From 2011-GWA2-47-8b sp964361325 (GTDB lineage Bacteria > Patescibacteriota > Minisyncoccia > UBA6257 > WO2-44-18): a stretch of DNA of 40,707 nt. Under the pieces are notes generated by a model. The model was given only the letters and a program-made list of their open reading frames with translations. It was not told the origin of the DNA and searched no databases. Numbering within the stretch: the stretch's first letter is position 1; each line of letters starts with the position of its first letter. The translations under genes and the position numbers were made by a program. Shown here one piece after another: positions 23,845-32,402 of this stretch. The stretch spans positions 1-40,707 of the forward strand of contig CAYHZT010000002.1 of the NCBI GenBank assembly GCA_964361325.1, given 5' to 3'.

Positions 23845-23872
23845 AAAAAAACTCTCCCAATACTAGGGGAGG
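23845..23872 (-). terminator. Rho-independent terminator after the HTH gene
   Basis: CTCCC (23854-23858) pairs with GGGAG (23867-23871). On the minus strand the stem is followed directly by AG and seven T residues (23845-23851). It lies about 100 nt downstream of the HTH gene stop and about 160 nt upstream of the surface-protein start, so it separates the two. It could also act as an attenuator if transcription reads in from above. Confidence 0.65.
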
Positions 23873-23878
23873 GCTGAA

Positions 23879-23930
23879 TATAAACTAATCTCATGACTCA
23901 GCCTCACCCGAAGTCACTACATAGTTTATA
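23879..23930 (-). other. Nested inverted repeat, possible structured RNA
   Basis: TATAAACTA (23879-23887) and TAGTTTATA (23922-23930) form a perfect 9-bp outer stem. Inside, TGACT/AGTCA form a second 5-bp stem around a 13-nt GC-rich loop. It sits just upstream of the terminator on the minus strand, an arrangement seen in attenuators. No known riboswitch class was recognised. Confidence 0.4.
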
Positions 23931-23968
23931 ACGAGGTAGGTTATTTTTTATTACGCCTAGCTTCCTTA

Positions 23969-24619
23969 TTACGCCTTAAGAGCGTAATAGCTTCCAGGGC
24001 CGCCACTGCCTATCCGCTCTAAAATACCCTGGTTGCATAGCCTCTGTAAGTCATAGCGCATAGTCCTTTCGCTTACTTCAGGGAATGCGGCAAGTAGGTC
24101 CTTAAGTTGGGTTTGCCGATTATCCGTTTGCCGAATTTTTTCTAAAATTGCCGATTGCCGAATTGTGCCATTAATACCGTTATTACCGTTGCCGGTTTCT
24201 GCCGCATTATCTTGCCGAGTCTGAGAGGAGTTTGCCTGCCCAACATTTGCGGTTGCCGAATCATTGCCGGACCAACTATCGCTAGAAATGACCGCTGGCG
24301 GTTTGGAAAACATTTCGCCAAAATTCGGCATTTCTCCTAAACCAACTAATTGCCGCATTGCCGCATTCAGCGTCTCCACCTCTCCGGTGATGATCTTGGC
24401 GTTCACCGGTTCTATTTCGTATATGTTTTTACCCAGGTTTATTAAAAGCTCTAAGCTAGCGGAGGTCCTAAGCGCGCTTTCAAAACTTTGCCCGGCCACA
24501 TCTTCCAGGAGCTGAAAAGCCATTCGCTCAATTCTTTGCCGCAAATCTTGCCGGCGAATGTACGCGGCAACTCTAATTAATGCATAACTAATTTCCTGAA
24601 CCTTCTGATTAACAAACAT
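23969..24619 (-). CDS. Helix-bundle protein with C-terminal winged-helix (DeoR-type) HTH
   Basis: The first ~95 residues are helical (VQEISYALIRVAAYIRRQDLRQRIERMAFQL, ASLELLINLGKNIYEIEPV), resembling a four-helix bundle. A low-complexity Asn/Gln/Ser/Gly linker (about 115-150) follows. The C-terminus (about 150-216) is a DeoR-type winged helix: RQTQLKDLLAAFPEVSERTMRYDLQRLCNQGILERIGSGG. Similar small proteins occur near surface or defence genes in this lineage, but their ligand is unknown. It diverges from the GalU-like gene with only 26 nt between starts, and it is the gene just upstream of the surface protein, so a regulatory link is possible. The gene is rich in CGGCA pentamers. Confidence 0.72.
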   Translation of the reverse strand: MFVNQKVQEISYALIRVAAYIRRQDLRQRIERMAFQLLEDVAGQSFESALRTSASLELLINLGKNIYEIEPVNAKIITGEVETLNAAMRQLVGLGEMPNFGEMFSKPPAVISSDSWSGNDSATANVGQANSSQTRQDNAAETGNGNNGINGTIRQSAILEKIRQTDNRQTQLKDLLAAFPEVSERTMRYDLQRLCNQGILERIGSGGPGSYYALKA

Positions 24620-24645
24620 TAAGAATTAATTTAAACTACCAGTAT

Positions 24646-25476
24646 ATGAAAGTCAATCCCGTTACAATTGCCGTATTGCCGGTTGCCGGTTTAGGAACCC
24701 GGGTAATGCCGCTAACGCTTCATCAACCGAAAGCAATGATCGGCATTGTTGATCGGCCAATGATTCACTATGTTATAGACGAAATTGTGGCGGCGGGAAT
24801 TCGCCATATTATAATCGTCGCCCAACCCAATCAACCGGAATTTAAAAAATACCTTGATTTTCTCAAAACCGATCCGGAATGGAAAAAGCTTAAGATAAAA
24901 ATTAATTTTGCCATCCAAAAAAATCCATGGGGCAACGGCGACGCGATATTTGCCGCCAGAAAATACTTGAAAGGTAAGCCGTTTCTAGTCTGTTTCAGCG
25001 ATGATTTATTAGTAGAGAAAAGGCCTCCTATGAAAACGTTGCTCGACTTATTTAGAAAAACCGGCTCTCCTACCTTAGTATTGGAATCGGTTCCTAAAAA
25101 AATAGTTTCACGCTACGGGGTAGTGGCATATCCAAAATCGGCAGCGGGCAAGACCCTAATACCGATTACCGATGTGGTAGAAAAGCCGAGACCATCTGAA
25201 GCGCCGTCAAACCTTACTATTATAGGAAGGTACGTGCTGACGCCCGCTATCTTAGATGAGCTGGGTAAGCTTTACCCTTATCGGGGCCGTGAAATCGGCA
25301 TTGCCGACGCGTTAAAGCACTATATATATGTAGGCGGCTTGGTTTACGGGTGGCGCTTTAAGGGAAAAAGGTTTGACGCCGGTTCTATGATCGGGCTTCT
25401 GCAGGCCCAGACTTATTTCGGTCTCCGCCATAAAAAGCTAGGCAAGGCATTCCGGCAATATCTCGACAAAAATTAA
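24646..25476 (+). CDS. galU: UTP-glucose-1-phosphate uridylyltransferase-like (GalU family)
   Basis: The N-terminal VLPVAGLGTRVMPLTLHQPKAM (residues 10-31) is the nucleotide-binding signature of GalU-type transferases. It is followed by IVDRPMIHYVIDEIVAAGI, FLVCFSDDLLVE with the metal-binding Asp, a VEKP segment and IGRYVLTP. At 276 residues it is slightly short for GalU (about 290-300). It would make UDP-glucose or a similar NDP-sugar for the surface glycans. Other sugar-1-phosphate nucleotidyltransferases are possible. Its stop overlaps the stop of the convergent membrane-protein gene by 4 nt. No ribosome-binding site is visible before the ATG. Confidence 0.87.
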   Translation: MKVNPVTIAVLPVAGLGTRVMPLTLHQPKAMIGIVDRPMIHYVIDEIVAAGIRHIIIVAQPNQPEFKKYLDFLKTDPEWKKLKIKINFAIQKNPWGNGDAIFAARKYLKGKPFLVCFSDDLLVEKRPPMKTLLDLFRKTGSPTLVLESVPKKIVSRYGVVAYPKSAAGKTLIPITDVVEKPRPSEAPSNLTIIGRYVLTPAILDELGKLYPYRGREIGIADALKHYIYVGGLVYGWRFKGKRFDAGSMIGLLQAQTYFGLRHKKLGKAFRQYLDKN

Positions 25477-26159
25477 AGACCCCAACGGGAAGTAGCGAAA
25501 ATCAAAAGAGCCAATAAAACAAAAATAGTCACGTCAATTAAAATTCGCCGGCGGGGAAGATGACCGGAAAGTTGATATTCGGCTAAATCCAAAATAATAA
25601 AATAGGCGAGCAGTCCAAGATTGGCGGCGTTTACAAAACCAATCGGTAAAAGACCAATCACCCAAATGCTTTGCGCCATCAAAAAAGCGAGTAGCCAAGC
25701 CGTTAAACGATTTTTAAACGACTCTTTTAATAAAAATAGGAACGCGCAGAAAACAACCAAGAGCTTAATTAAGAAAAATTCCTGATTGTAGTAAAAAAAC
25801 AAAAGCAGGGACATATGCACTAACGCCAAATTTAAAAACCGGTGCCAGCCGGCTCGTTTTATCACGACAAGGTCCTTGATGCCTAAAATCAGATAAAACA
25901 AGAACGCGAAATATATAATCAAAAACAGGGAATAATCCCATCTGTTCACGGTTTGCAAAGCAAGTAAAGAAACAATCAGAAGAACCGATAACGGGCGGAT
26001 AAGTTCGATGGTCCTAAAAAGCGGGATCGCGTAAAGCAAAACGGCCAACAACACAAAAAGCACCGCCGGCAAAAAGCTCAAACCGGCGCCAAACGCGACG
26101 GCTTTAAGAGCTAACAGTAATTGAGGACTTTTCAAAACTGATTTTAACTTTGTCACCAT
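25473..26159 (-). CDS. Polytopic membrane protein, unknown function
   Basis: A hydrophobic protein of up to 228 residues with about six to seven predicted membrane segments (for example GAGLSFLPAVLFVLLAVLLY, LILGIKDLVVI, TIFVLLALLIFAT at the C-terminus). No recognisable family motif was found. The ATG at 26159 lies 56 nt inside the end of the clpB frame; a TTG at 26135 would cut the overlap to 32 nt. The frame runs to a stop that overlaps the convergent galU stop. It is probably co-transcribed with clpB. Confidence 0.65.
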   Translation of the reverse strand: MVTKLKSVLKSPQLLLALKAVAFGAGLSFLPAVLFVLLAVLLYAIPLFRTIELIRPLSVLLIVSLLALQTVNRWDYSLFLIIYFAFLFYLILGIKDLVVIKRAGWHRFLNLALVHMSLLLFFYYNQEFFLIKLLVVFCAFLFLLKESFKNRLTAWLLAFLMAQSIWVIGLLPIGFVNAANLGLLAYFIILDLAEYQLSGHLPRRRILIDVTIFVLLALLIFATSRWGL

Positions 26160-28719
26160 CTTTTATATCGCCGCCTATAATTTTATCAGCCAATTTGTCT
26201 AAAATGGCTTTTTGAATCAAGCGCCGGATCGGCCTGGCGCCATATTCGGGGTCAAAACCATTATCTACAATGTATTTCTTGGCTGCCGGATCAATATTGA
26301 TTTTAATATTGCGCCCCTTTAACTTCTCCTTGACCAAGTCAAGTTGCAAATCAACAATTTTTTCTATTTCTTTTTTGCGAAGCGTATTAAACACGACGAT
26401 TTCATCTACCCGGTTCAAAAATTCCGGCTTAAAGGTACGCTTCAAGGATTCCATGATTCTTTCTTTCAAATCAGCTTCTCTGGCTTCCATTTGATTGTCG
26501 TCAGAAACAAATCCCAGTTTGGACATTTCTTTGAAATACTGGCTGCCAACGTTGGAAGTCATAATAATAATGGCGTTTCTGAAGTTGACCAATTTACCCT
26601 TGCCGTCGGTCAGCCTGCCGTTGTCCAAAATCTGCAGCAAGATATTAAACACTTCGGGATGGGCTTTTTCGATTTCATCAAATAAAATCAAACTATAAGG
26701 ACGATGCCTGATAATTTCGGTCAGTTGGCCGCCGTCTTCAAAACCGACATAGCCCGGCGGCGAACCAATCAGCCGAGCGACAGAATGTTTTTCCATATAT
26801 TCGGACATATCAATACGGACAATTGCCTTTTCGTCATTGAACATAAACTCCGCCAACGTACGAGCCAATTCTGTTTTACCTACGCCGGTCGGACCCAAAA
26901 ACATAAACGAACCAAGCGGCCGATTCTCATCCGCAAGGCCGGCCCTGGCTCGCCGCAACGAATTAGCGACCGCGCCTGTGGCTTCACTTTGGCCGATTAC
27001 TCTCTGCCCAAGCGTTTCTTCAATCCGGGTTAGCTTTTTTACTTCGGACTCCAACATTCGGCTGACTGGAATGCCCGTCCAACGGGAAACCACCGCCGCA
27101 ATATCTTCGGGATCCACCGACTCTTTGATGAAACCGCCCGACTTGGCATTTTTTTTCTCGAAGTTTTTGTAATCTTTCTCGGCTTGCGGCAAAGTGCCGT
27201 AAATTATTTTTGCCACTCCTTCCAAATTTCCTTCCCGTTCGGCTACTTCCGCCTGGCGTTTGAGGTCGTCTATTTTTTTACGAAGATTGTGCAGATTTTC
27301 CAAGGCAAGTTTTTCTCCACGCCAAGAAGCGGACAAATCCTCGTCTTTTGCTTTAAGTTTTTCAATTGAATCTTTAAGAACTTTAAGACGCGCTTTGTTG
27401 CCGGGCGAAGAATCCCTGCCGATCGCGGAACGCTCTATTTCGTTGCGAGTAATTTCACGGCGTGCTTTATCTATTTCTGTTGGCAAACTCTCCGTTTCCA
27501 AACGACGAGCCGCCGCCGCCTCATCAATTAAATCTACGGCCTTATCGGGAAGAAAACGATCGCTGATATAGCGTGCCGAAAGATTTACGGCGGTAATAAT
27601 CGCTTCGTCGCTAATGCGCAAACCGTGGTGCATTTCATATTTTTCTTTAAGTCCGCGCAGAATTAGAACCGCGTCCTCTACGCTGGGCTCCTCAACCATA
27701 ATAGGCTGAAAACGGCGCTCCAAAGCCGCGTCTTTTTCTATATGACGCTGGTATTCCCGGGTAGTGGTGGCGCCGATGGCGTGGAGTTCGCCGCGAGCCA
27801 ATGGCGGCTTGAGAAGATTGGAGGCGTCAATGGCACCCTCGGCGGCGCCAGCGCCGACAATCATATGAATTTCATCAATAAATAAAATCAGACGACCCGC
27901 GGCATTTTGAATTTCTTTTACAAAAGCCTTAAGACGATCTTCGAACTCGCCGCGAAATTTAGTGCCAGCAATCAACGAACCGAGATCCAGCATGATTATT
28001 TCTTTATCTTTTAATGTTTCGGGGACGTCGCCGGAAATAATTCTTTGAGCCAATCCCTCAACGATTGCGGTTTTGCCCACGCCGGGTTCTCCGATTAAAA
28101 CCGGGTTGTTTTTGGTGCGACGGCTCAAGACCTGAATCAAACGATGTAGTTCTTCACTGCGGCCGATAACCGGATCCAGCTTACCTTCGCGCGCCCGATC
28201 AGTAAGATTGATGGCGTATTTTTCCAAAACTTGAAATTTACTCTCCGGGCTTTCATCGGTTACCCGCGCAGAGCCGCGCAATTGCGCCAATGCCCGAAAG
28301 GCCATATCGCGTTTCAGTCCGAATTTTTCCAATATTTTTTGCGCCGAGGAATTGAATTCTAAAATACCGAGAAGCAAGTGCTCGCAGGAAATATACTCAT
28401 CTTTTTGAGAAATGGCGATTTTGCCGGCCTTATCCAAAACCTGCATTAACTCCGGCGAAAGATAAAGCTGGCCGATATTGGAAGAAGTCGTGAAAATTTT
28501 AGGCATTTTTTTCAACTCTTCCTCAATCTCTCTGTATAAAACGTCTAAATTGACGCCAGCTTTGACTAGCATGGGACGAACCAACGATTGCTCGTCGCCG
28601 ATTAAAGCAAAAAGAAGGTGAATAATTTTAAATTCACCGTGATTTCGCTGGGCGGCAAGTTCTTGAGCGTTTTGGATCGCTTCTTGCGCCCTGATTGTGA
28701 AACGGTTGAAATTAGGCAT
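26104..28719 (-). CDS. clpB: ClpB-type AAA+ disaggregase with a ClpP-loop-like LGF
   Basis: 871 residues. Order: double Clp_N repeat (1-150), AAA module 1 with Walker A GEPGVGKT (210-217) and [14 protein letters not shown], a long coiled-coil M-domain (about 410-535, with [14 protein letters not shown]), the hinge [15 protein letters not shown] module 2 with Walker A GPTGVGKT (609-616), [15 protein letters not shown], and a C-terminal D2-small domain. Length and the ~120-residue M-domain are those of ClpB, which works with DnaK to dissolve aggregates. However, the region after MTSNVG carries an insertion with LGF (735-737), where ClpC-type unfoldases have their VGF/IGF ClpP-docking loop and E. 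coli ClpB has none. The gene is followed by an overlapping membrane-protein gene. Confidence 0.93.
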   Translation of the reverse strand: MPNFNRFTIRAQEAIQNAQELAAQRNHGEFKIIHLLFALIGDEQSLVRPMLVKAGVNLDVLYREIEEELKKMPKIFTTSSNIGQLYLSPELMQVLDKAGKIAISQKDEYISCEHLLLGILEFNSSAQKILEKFGLKRDMAFRALAQLRGSARVTDESPESKFQVLEKYAINLTDRAREGKLDPVIGRSEELHRLIQVLSRRTKNNPVLIGEPGVGKTAIVEGLAQRIISGDVPETLKDKEIIMLDLGSLIAGTKFRGEFEDRLKAFVKEIQNAAGRLILFIDEIHMIVGAGAAEGAIDASNLLKPPLARGELHAIGATTTREYQRHIEKDAALERRFQPIMVEEPSVEDAVLILRGLKEKYEMHHGLRISDEAIITAVNLSARYISDRFLPDKAVDLIDEAAAARRLETESLPTEIDKARREITRNEIERSAIGRDSSPGNKARLKVLKDSIEKLKAKDEDLSASWRGEKLALENLHNLRKKIDDLKRQAEVAEREGNLEGVAKIIYGTLPQAEKDYKNFEKKNAKSGGFIKESVDPEDIAAVVSRWTGIPVSRMLESEVKKLTRIEETLGQRVIGQSEATGAVANSLRRARAGLADENRPLGSFMFLGPTGVGKTELARTLAEFMFNDEKAIVRIDMSEYMEKHSVARLIGSPPGYVGFEDGGQLTEIIRHRPYSLILFDEIEKAHPEVFNILLQILDNGRLTDGKGKLVNFRNAIIIMTSNVGSQYFKEMSKLGFVSDDNQMEAREADLKERIMESLKRTFKPEFLNRVDEIVVFNTLRKKEIEKIVDLQLDLVKEKLKGRNIKINIDPAAKKYIVDNGFDPEYGARPIRRLIQKAILDKLADKIIGGDIKDGDKVKISFEKSSITVSS

Positions 28720-28744
28720 TTTCTACTGACAGATTAACACGAAA

Positions 28745-30100
28745 TTAACGGTTTTTCAAGCACTTTTTAATGCTGGCAATCGCCGAGTCAATTTCTTTAT
28801 TCGTAGTCGGACGGCCAAAACTAAAACGCAAACTTCCCGAAGCGCGCGCCGGCGTAAAACCCAGCGCTTCCAATACATAAGACGCTTTATTCACTCTTGT
28901 GGCGCAAGCGGCGCCGGGTGAAACGGCCACTCCTCCAACTAAATCAAACTTAATCAGTAATTCTTGCGCCTTTCGTCCGGAAAAATAAATGTTGAGATTA
29001 TTCGGCAAGCGATTTCGCAACGATCCATTCAGCGCAACCGATTTTGAACCTAGAGTTTTTTGAAGCAACTGCCAAAAATAGTTTCGTAATTTTTCCATTC
29101 TGGCCGATTCGGACTTTCTCGCCTCGTCGGCAAGCTCTACCGCTTTGGCAAAACCGACAATATACGGAACGTTTTCCGTACCGGAGCGTAAGCCGTTTTC
29201 CTGATCGCCACCGGTCATAATTGGTTTAACTAATTGTAAATCCGAAATTCGAGTATCGAAATTCGAAACGTTTTTGAATTTTGAACTTTGAACTTGTTTC
29301 GGATTTCGTGCTTCGTGCTTTGAATTTCTCACATAGAGCGCGCCTATTCCCTTGGGGCCATAGATTTTGTGAGCCGAGAGCGTCATTAAATCAACGCCCA
29401 ATCCGCCAGGTGGCGGATTCACGTTACAATCCAAATACTGAAAGGCCTGGACGGCGTCGGTATGCAGAAGCGGATAAGCCGCTTCAAAATCCGAAATTCG
29501 AATATCGAAATTCGAAACTGTTTTTGATTTTGAATTTTGAATTTGTTTCGGATTTCGTGCTTCGTGCTTCGAATTTTTGAAATTGCGAATAATATTAGCG
29601 ATTTCCCGAATCGGTTGAATTGCGCCAATTTCATTATTCGCGTAAATAATAGAAACCAATATCGTCTGATCGTTTAACGCCGTTTTAAATTTTTTTAAGT
29701 CCATCAGTCCGTCTTTGGAAACGGGAATGTAAATAACCTCTACGCCATCTTTTTCCAGATCGCGGCAGGTTTCCAAAACCGATTCGTGTTCAATCGCGGT
29801 TGTTATGATCCTGGGTTTCTTAATTCTTAATTCCTGATTCATAATTCCCTTAACCGAGCCCCTCAAAGCGAGATTATTCGCCTCTGTAGCCGAACCGGTA
29901 AAAATAATCTCCCGATAATCGGCGCCAATAGAATGAGCAATTGTTTGGCGTGAAACAAAAACCGCCCTTGACGCCTCCTGGCCGAAACGATGAAGCGAAT
30001 TAGGGTTGGCAAAAATTTTAGTAAAATACGGCGACATTGCCGCCATTACTTTAGAATCAATCGGCGTTGAAGCGGCATAATCGAAATAAATAGGCTTCAT
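28745..30100 (-). CDS. Cysteine desulfurase (NifS/IscS family) with in-frame repeat insertions
   Basis: Class V aminotransferase fold: YFDYAASTPID at the start, FTGSATEANNLALRG, HTDAVQAF, the PLP lysine in LSAHKIYGPKG (Lys245), RSGTEN and the catalytic cysteine in GAACATR (Cys399). It supplies sulfur for Fe-S clusters and thiolated tRNA. At 451 residues it is about 50-60 longer than usual. The excess is explained by two near-identical 90-nt insertions (29238-29327 and 29487-29577; residues about 259-288 and 175-205, both beginning NSKHEARNPKQ), a palindrome (residues 228-234) and a heptamer array (84-93). All catalytic motifs are intact, so the enzyme is probably active with extended loops. 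Confidence 0.9.
   Translation of the reverse strand: MKPIYFDYAASTPIDSKVMAAMSPYFTKIFANPNSLHRFGQEASRAVFVSRQTIAHSIGADYREIIFTGSATEANNLALRGSVKGIMNQELRIKKPRIITTAIEHESVLETCRDLEKDGVEVIYIPVSKDGLMDLKKFKTALNDQTILVSIIYANNEIGAIQPIREIANIIRNFKNSKHEARNPKQIQNSKSKTVSNFDIRISDFEAAYPLLHTDAVQAFQYLDCNVNPPPGGLGVDLMTLSAHKIYGPKGIGALYVRNSKHEARNPKQVQSSKFKNVSNFDTRISDLQLVKPIMTGGDQENGLRSGTENVPYIVGFAKAVELADEARKSESARMEKLRNYFWQLLQKTLGSKSVALNGSLRNRLPNNLNIYFSGRKAQELLIKFDLVGGVAVSPGAACATRVNKASYVLEALGFTPARASGSLRFSFGRPTTNKEIDSAIASIKKCLKNR
29238..29327. repeat. 90-nt repeat, copy B, inside cysteine desulfurase gene
   Basis: A composite of heptamer-like units (AAATTCG, GAATTTTG, GTGCTTC). It matches copy A (29487-29577) at most positions and in the same orientation, and is read in frame as NSKHEARNPKQ and onward, right after the conserved GALYVR. 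Confidence 0.88.
29400..29419. repeat. GC-rich palindrome inside cysteine desulfurase gene
   Basis: AATCCGCCA and TGGCGGATT form perfect 9-bp arms around GG. In frame on the minus strand it encodes NPPPGGL, between two conserved segments of the enzyme. It is related to the palindrome at 32582-32597. Confidence 0.8.
29487..29577. repeat. 90-nt repeat, copy A, inside cysteine desulfurase gene
   Basis: Same unit order as copy B: AAATCCG, AAATTCG-type heptamers, GAATTTTG-type units, then GGATTTC GTGCTTC GTGCTTC GAATTT. It lies between the IIRNF and YPLLHTDAVQ segments of the protein. Confidence 0.88.
29822..29849. repeat. Heptamer array, 4 units
   Basis: AATTCTT, AATTCCT, GATTCAT, AATTCCC. Read on the minus strand as IMNQELRIKK, residues about 84-93 of the cysteine desulfurase. 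Confidence 0.8.
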
Positions 30101-30157
30101 AGTGTTGTTTTATACTAAACCTTGACCAAGCTTAATAAAAGATGTAGTTTATTGGCA

Positions 30158-30640
30158 ATGTCAGATTTTTTCAATAGCTCTCTGGGGTTAAAAATGAGCG
30201 CCGAACAGGTTGGGCGGGAAATTGTTAACTTTATGAAAGCCGATTCTCAAAAAGAATATAAAATAACCATTGGCACCGATTCGCTTAGAACTCACGATAA
30301 TCTCGCCGATTTCGTAACTGCCATCGTGGTTCATCGGGTTGGCAACGGTGGCCGGTATTTTTGGCGGCGTATTGATAATTCGGAAAAATATCATACTCTG
30401 CGCGATCGCATAACCCACGAAGTATTGATTTCTTTGGAAGCCGCAAAAGAATTTTTGAACGAATTAAAACAACTTGAAGCGCCGAAATTTGATTTTGAAA
30501 TTCATATTGATATTGGTGAAAACGGCGCCTCTAAAGTTATGATCCAGGAGTTGGTAGGAATGATCCGCGCCAATAATTTTGAGGTAAGGACCAAGCCCGA
30601 CAGCTACGCCGCTTCCAACGTAGCCGATCGTCACGTCTAA
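30158..30640 (+). CDS. YkuK-like RNase H-fold protein (DUF458)
   Basis: KITIGTDSLRTHDN, FVTAIVVHRVGNGGRYFWRR and IHIDIGENGASK match the YkuK/DUF458 family, predicted to have an RNase H-like fold. The Asp of GTDS and the Asp of HIDIG would be metal ligands. The biochemical activity is not established. The ATG at 30158 is preferred to a TTG at 30122, since the family begins with a short FxNSS/FYNLS-like segment. The gene is divergent from the cysteine desulfurase and 14 nt upstream of the exonuclease gene, so the two probably form a nucleic-acid-processing pair. Confidence 0.8.
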   Translation: MSDFFNSSLGLKMSAEQVGREIVNFMKADSQKEYKITIGTDSLRTHDNLADFVTAIVVHRVGNGGRYFWRRIDNSEKYHTLRDRITHEVLISLEAAKEFLNELKQLEAPKFDFEIHIDIGENGASKVMIQELVGMIRANNFEVRTKPDSYAASNVADRHV

Positions 30641-30654
30641 ACTATAATTTAAAA

Positions 30655-31218
30655 ATGGATAAGCTTGTTATTGATATAGAAACGAAAAATACTTTTGCCG
30701 ATGTTGGCGGGCAAGAATATGTTAAAAAGTTGGACGCCTCTTTCGTCGGCGTTTATTCATACAATAAAGACGCTTATTTTTCTTTTTTCGAAAATCAATT
30801 CGGCGAACTTAATGAACTTTTAAAAAAGGCTGGTTTGATAATCGGATTCAGTATCAATCGCTTTGACATCCCGGTTTTGGAAAAGTACGTCAATTTTGAC
30901 ATCTGGTCTATTCCCCGCCTGGATCTTTTGGAAGAAGTAGAAATTGGCTTGGGCAGTCGTATCAGTCTGGATATTCTGGCCAAAACCAATCTCGGCATCG
31001 GAAAAACTCACCACGGCCTTGAGGCAATTAAATTTTATCGGGAAGGTAATTTCGAAGAGCTAAAAAGTTATTGCTTAAATGACGTTAAAATCACCAAAGA
31101 GCTTTATGAAATGGCTAAAAAACAGAGGCACCTAATGGTGCCTCATCGCCAGACCGGCGAATTGCTGAAAGTAGTAATGAACTGGCAAGAAGTTGATTTG
31201 CCGGCTACTTTATTTTAA
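30655..31218 (+). CDS. DEDDy-type 3'-5' exonuclease (RNase H-like)
   Basis: The metal-binding residues are visible as LVIDIETKN (Asp7, Glu9), GFSINRFDIPVL and YCLNDVKITKELY, where Tyr-x3-Asp marks the DEDDy subtype. The length (187 residues) is a single exonuclease domain without polymerase or helicase parts, like YprB-type ribonuclease H_2 proteins. It probably trims RNA or DNA ends; the substrate is not known. It follows the YkuK-like gene by 14 nt, and its stop overlaps the stop of the convergent lipoprotein gene. Confidence 0.82.
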   Translation: MDKLVIDIETKNTFADVGGQEYVKKLDASFVGVYSYNKDAYFSFFENQFGELNELLKKAGLIIGFSINRFDIPVLEKYVNFDIWSIPRLDLLEEVEIGLGSRISLDILAKTNLGIGKTHHGLEAIKFYREGNFEELKSYCLNDVKITKELYEMAKKQRHLMVPHRQTGELLKVVMNWQEVDLPATLF

Positions 31219-31454
31219 TTGTCGCGTTCGTGATGTTCTGATTCGTCGTCGCAGTGATTGCGATGTTCGCACCTGTCTGAATCCTTATCGTGTTTCCTGC
31301 AGCGCTTTTTGTCTTTATCTTTATCCTTGTCGTCGGAATCGGGGTTTTGAATTTGCTCATTATTAATCGTAACAGAATTCGAATGATGGTTATGACGGCA
31401 GCCAAGAAAAAAAACTCCAACGAACATCAAAATCAGAAAGAGGACGTGGCGCAT
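31215..31454 (-). CDS. Small lipoprotein with Asp/His/Lys-rich tail
   Basis: 79 residues: a hydrophobic signal (VLFLILMFVGVFF) and a lipobox ending LGC (Cys19), then a mature part made almost entirely of Asp, Lys, His, Glu, Asn and Arg with three more Cys (HNHH, DKDKDKDKK, HRNHCDDESEHHE). Unusually for this window, a strong Shine-Dalgarno AGGAGG sits 5 nt before the ATG, which supports a real gene. It would be anchored at the outer face of the membrane. The His/Asp/Cys richness suggests metal or cation binding, but no known domain was recognised. Confidence 0.75.
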   Translation of the reverse strand: MRHVLFLILMFVGVFFLGCRHNHHSNSVTINNEQIQNPDSDDKDKDKDKKRCRKHDKDSDRCEHRNHCDDESEHHERDN

Positions 31455-31478
31455 ACTGCCTCCTGTGAAGTGCCGTGA

Positions 31479-32402
31479 TTATTTTACCAGATTTTTTGTG
31501 ATTTGTCGCAAGTGTTCGTTCAAAACCGATTCTTTTTTGGCTTCAATATTCAGACGAAGCAAATTTTCGGTATTGGAAGACCGTAAACTGAACCACCACT
31601 CGCCGGACGGCGAGTTAAATTCCATTTTAAGTCCGTCTAATTCCGAAATTGTTTTTGATTTCTTCGCGTAAAGGGATTTAATTTTCTTTAAAGCCGCCGT
31701 TTTATCTTTGATGGAAAAATTGATTTCACCTGATTGGAAATATTTCGGAAGCCGATCAATCCAAGCGGCAATATTCTCCGGCAACGCATTAATGAGATGG
31801 ATTGCGCCCAGAATTCCAGAATCCCAGTACGCCGATCCGCTTTTGGCCGAAAACCCTTTAAATTTAAAGTAGTAGTGTCCGGATTGTTCCGCTCCAAAGT
31901 CCGCTTGTTTTTCGGACATCAGTTTTTTGATGAAATAGTGTCCGACACGCGAATCTAAAGCTGATTTTTTGTCGGCAGCCAGCGCTTCACGAATTAAATA
32001 ACCCGATCGCGCGTCCAGTGTTACCGGACCTGAAAAATTTTTAGAAATCAGAACGGCCGCAACATCGGGGTTTATTTCCCGGCCTAAGTTATCCATAAAA
32101 AAAACACGGTCGCCATCGGCGTCCAAAATAACTCCCAAATCCGCGCGATGGCGTAAAACAGCCTCTTTTAATTCCCTCAAAGCGTCTTTGGCCATTGGAT
32201 TCGGCCCGTGAGCCGGAAAATTTCCGTCCGGTTTGCCGTTGATGATTATCAATTCTAGATTTTCCCTGGCCGGGCAGGCAATTTTCAATTTAGAAAGAAT
32301 TAATCCCGCTGTCCCGTTTGAGCAATCAAATACTACGCACAGTGGCCTTTTTGGTTTTAAGAATTTTTTCAAAAAATCCGCGTAAAGATTTATATAATCC
32401 AT
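31479..32402 (-). CDS. Phosphomannomutase/phosphoglucomutase, domains 2-4 (split gene, part 2)
   Basis: This frame has the metal-binding loop VILDADGDRV (Asp94, Asp96, Asp98), the sugar-binding GAEQSGHYYF and the phosphate-binding RSSNTENLLRL, i.e. domains 2, 3 and 4 of the alpha-D-phosphohexomutase family. The N-terminal domain with the phosphoserine is in the overlapping upstream frame (32390-32788). Part 2 starts at an ATG formed by the last A of an A6 run (32402-32407 on the minus strand). One extra A would fuse the two frames seamlessly as EEIKKMDYINLY. It may be separately translated, joined by slippage, or reflect a sequencing indel or a recent mutation. Confidence 0.82.
   Translation of the reverse strand: MDYINLYADFLKKFLKPKRPLCVVFDCSNGTAGLILSKLKIACPARENLELIIINGKPDGNFPAHGPNPMAKDALRELKEAVLRHRADLGVILDADGDRVFFMDNLGREINPDVAAVLISKNFSGPVTLDARSGYLIREALAADKKSALDSRVGHYFIKKLMSEKQADFGAEQSGHYYFKFKGFSAKSGSAYWDSGILGAIHLINALPENIAAWIDRLPKYFQSGEINFSIKDKTAALKKIKSLYAKKSKTISELDGLKMEFNSPSGEWWFSLRSSNTENLLRLNIEAKKESVLNEHLRQITKNLVK

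Noticed and set aside
23687..23968. tRNA or known riboswitch in the longest gene-free stretch
   Set aside because: No cloverleaf, CCA end or known aptamer core could be traced; only hairpins and a terminator are visible.
29281..29580. Plus-strand open frame of 99 codons over the cysteine desulfurase gene
   Set aside because: It is made mostly of the two 90-nt repeats read backwards; the minus frame has full catalytic motifs.
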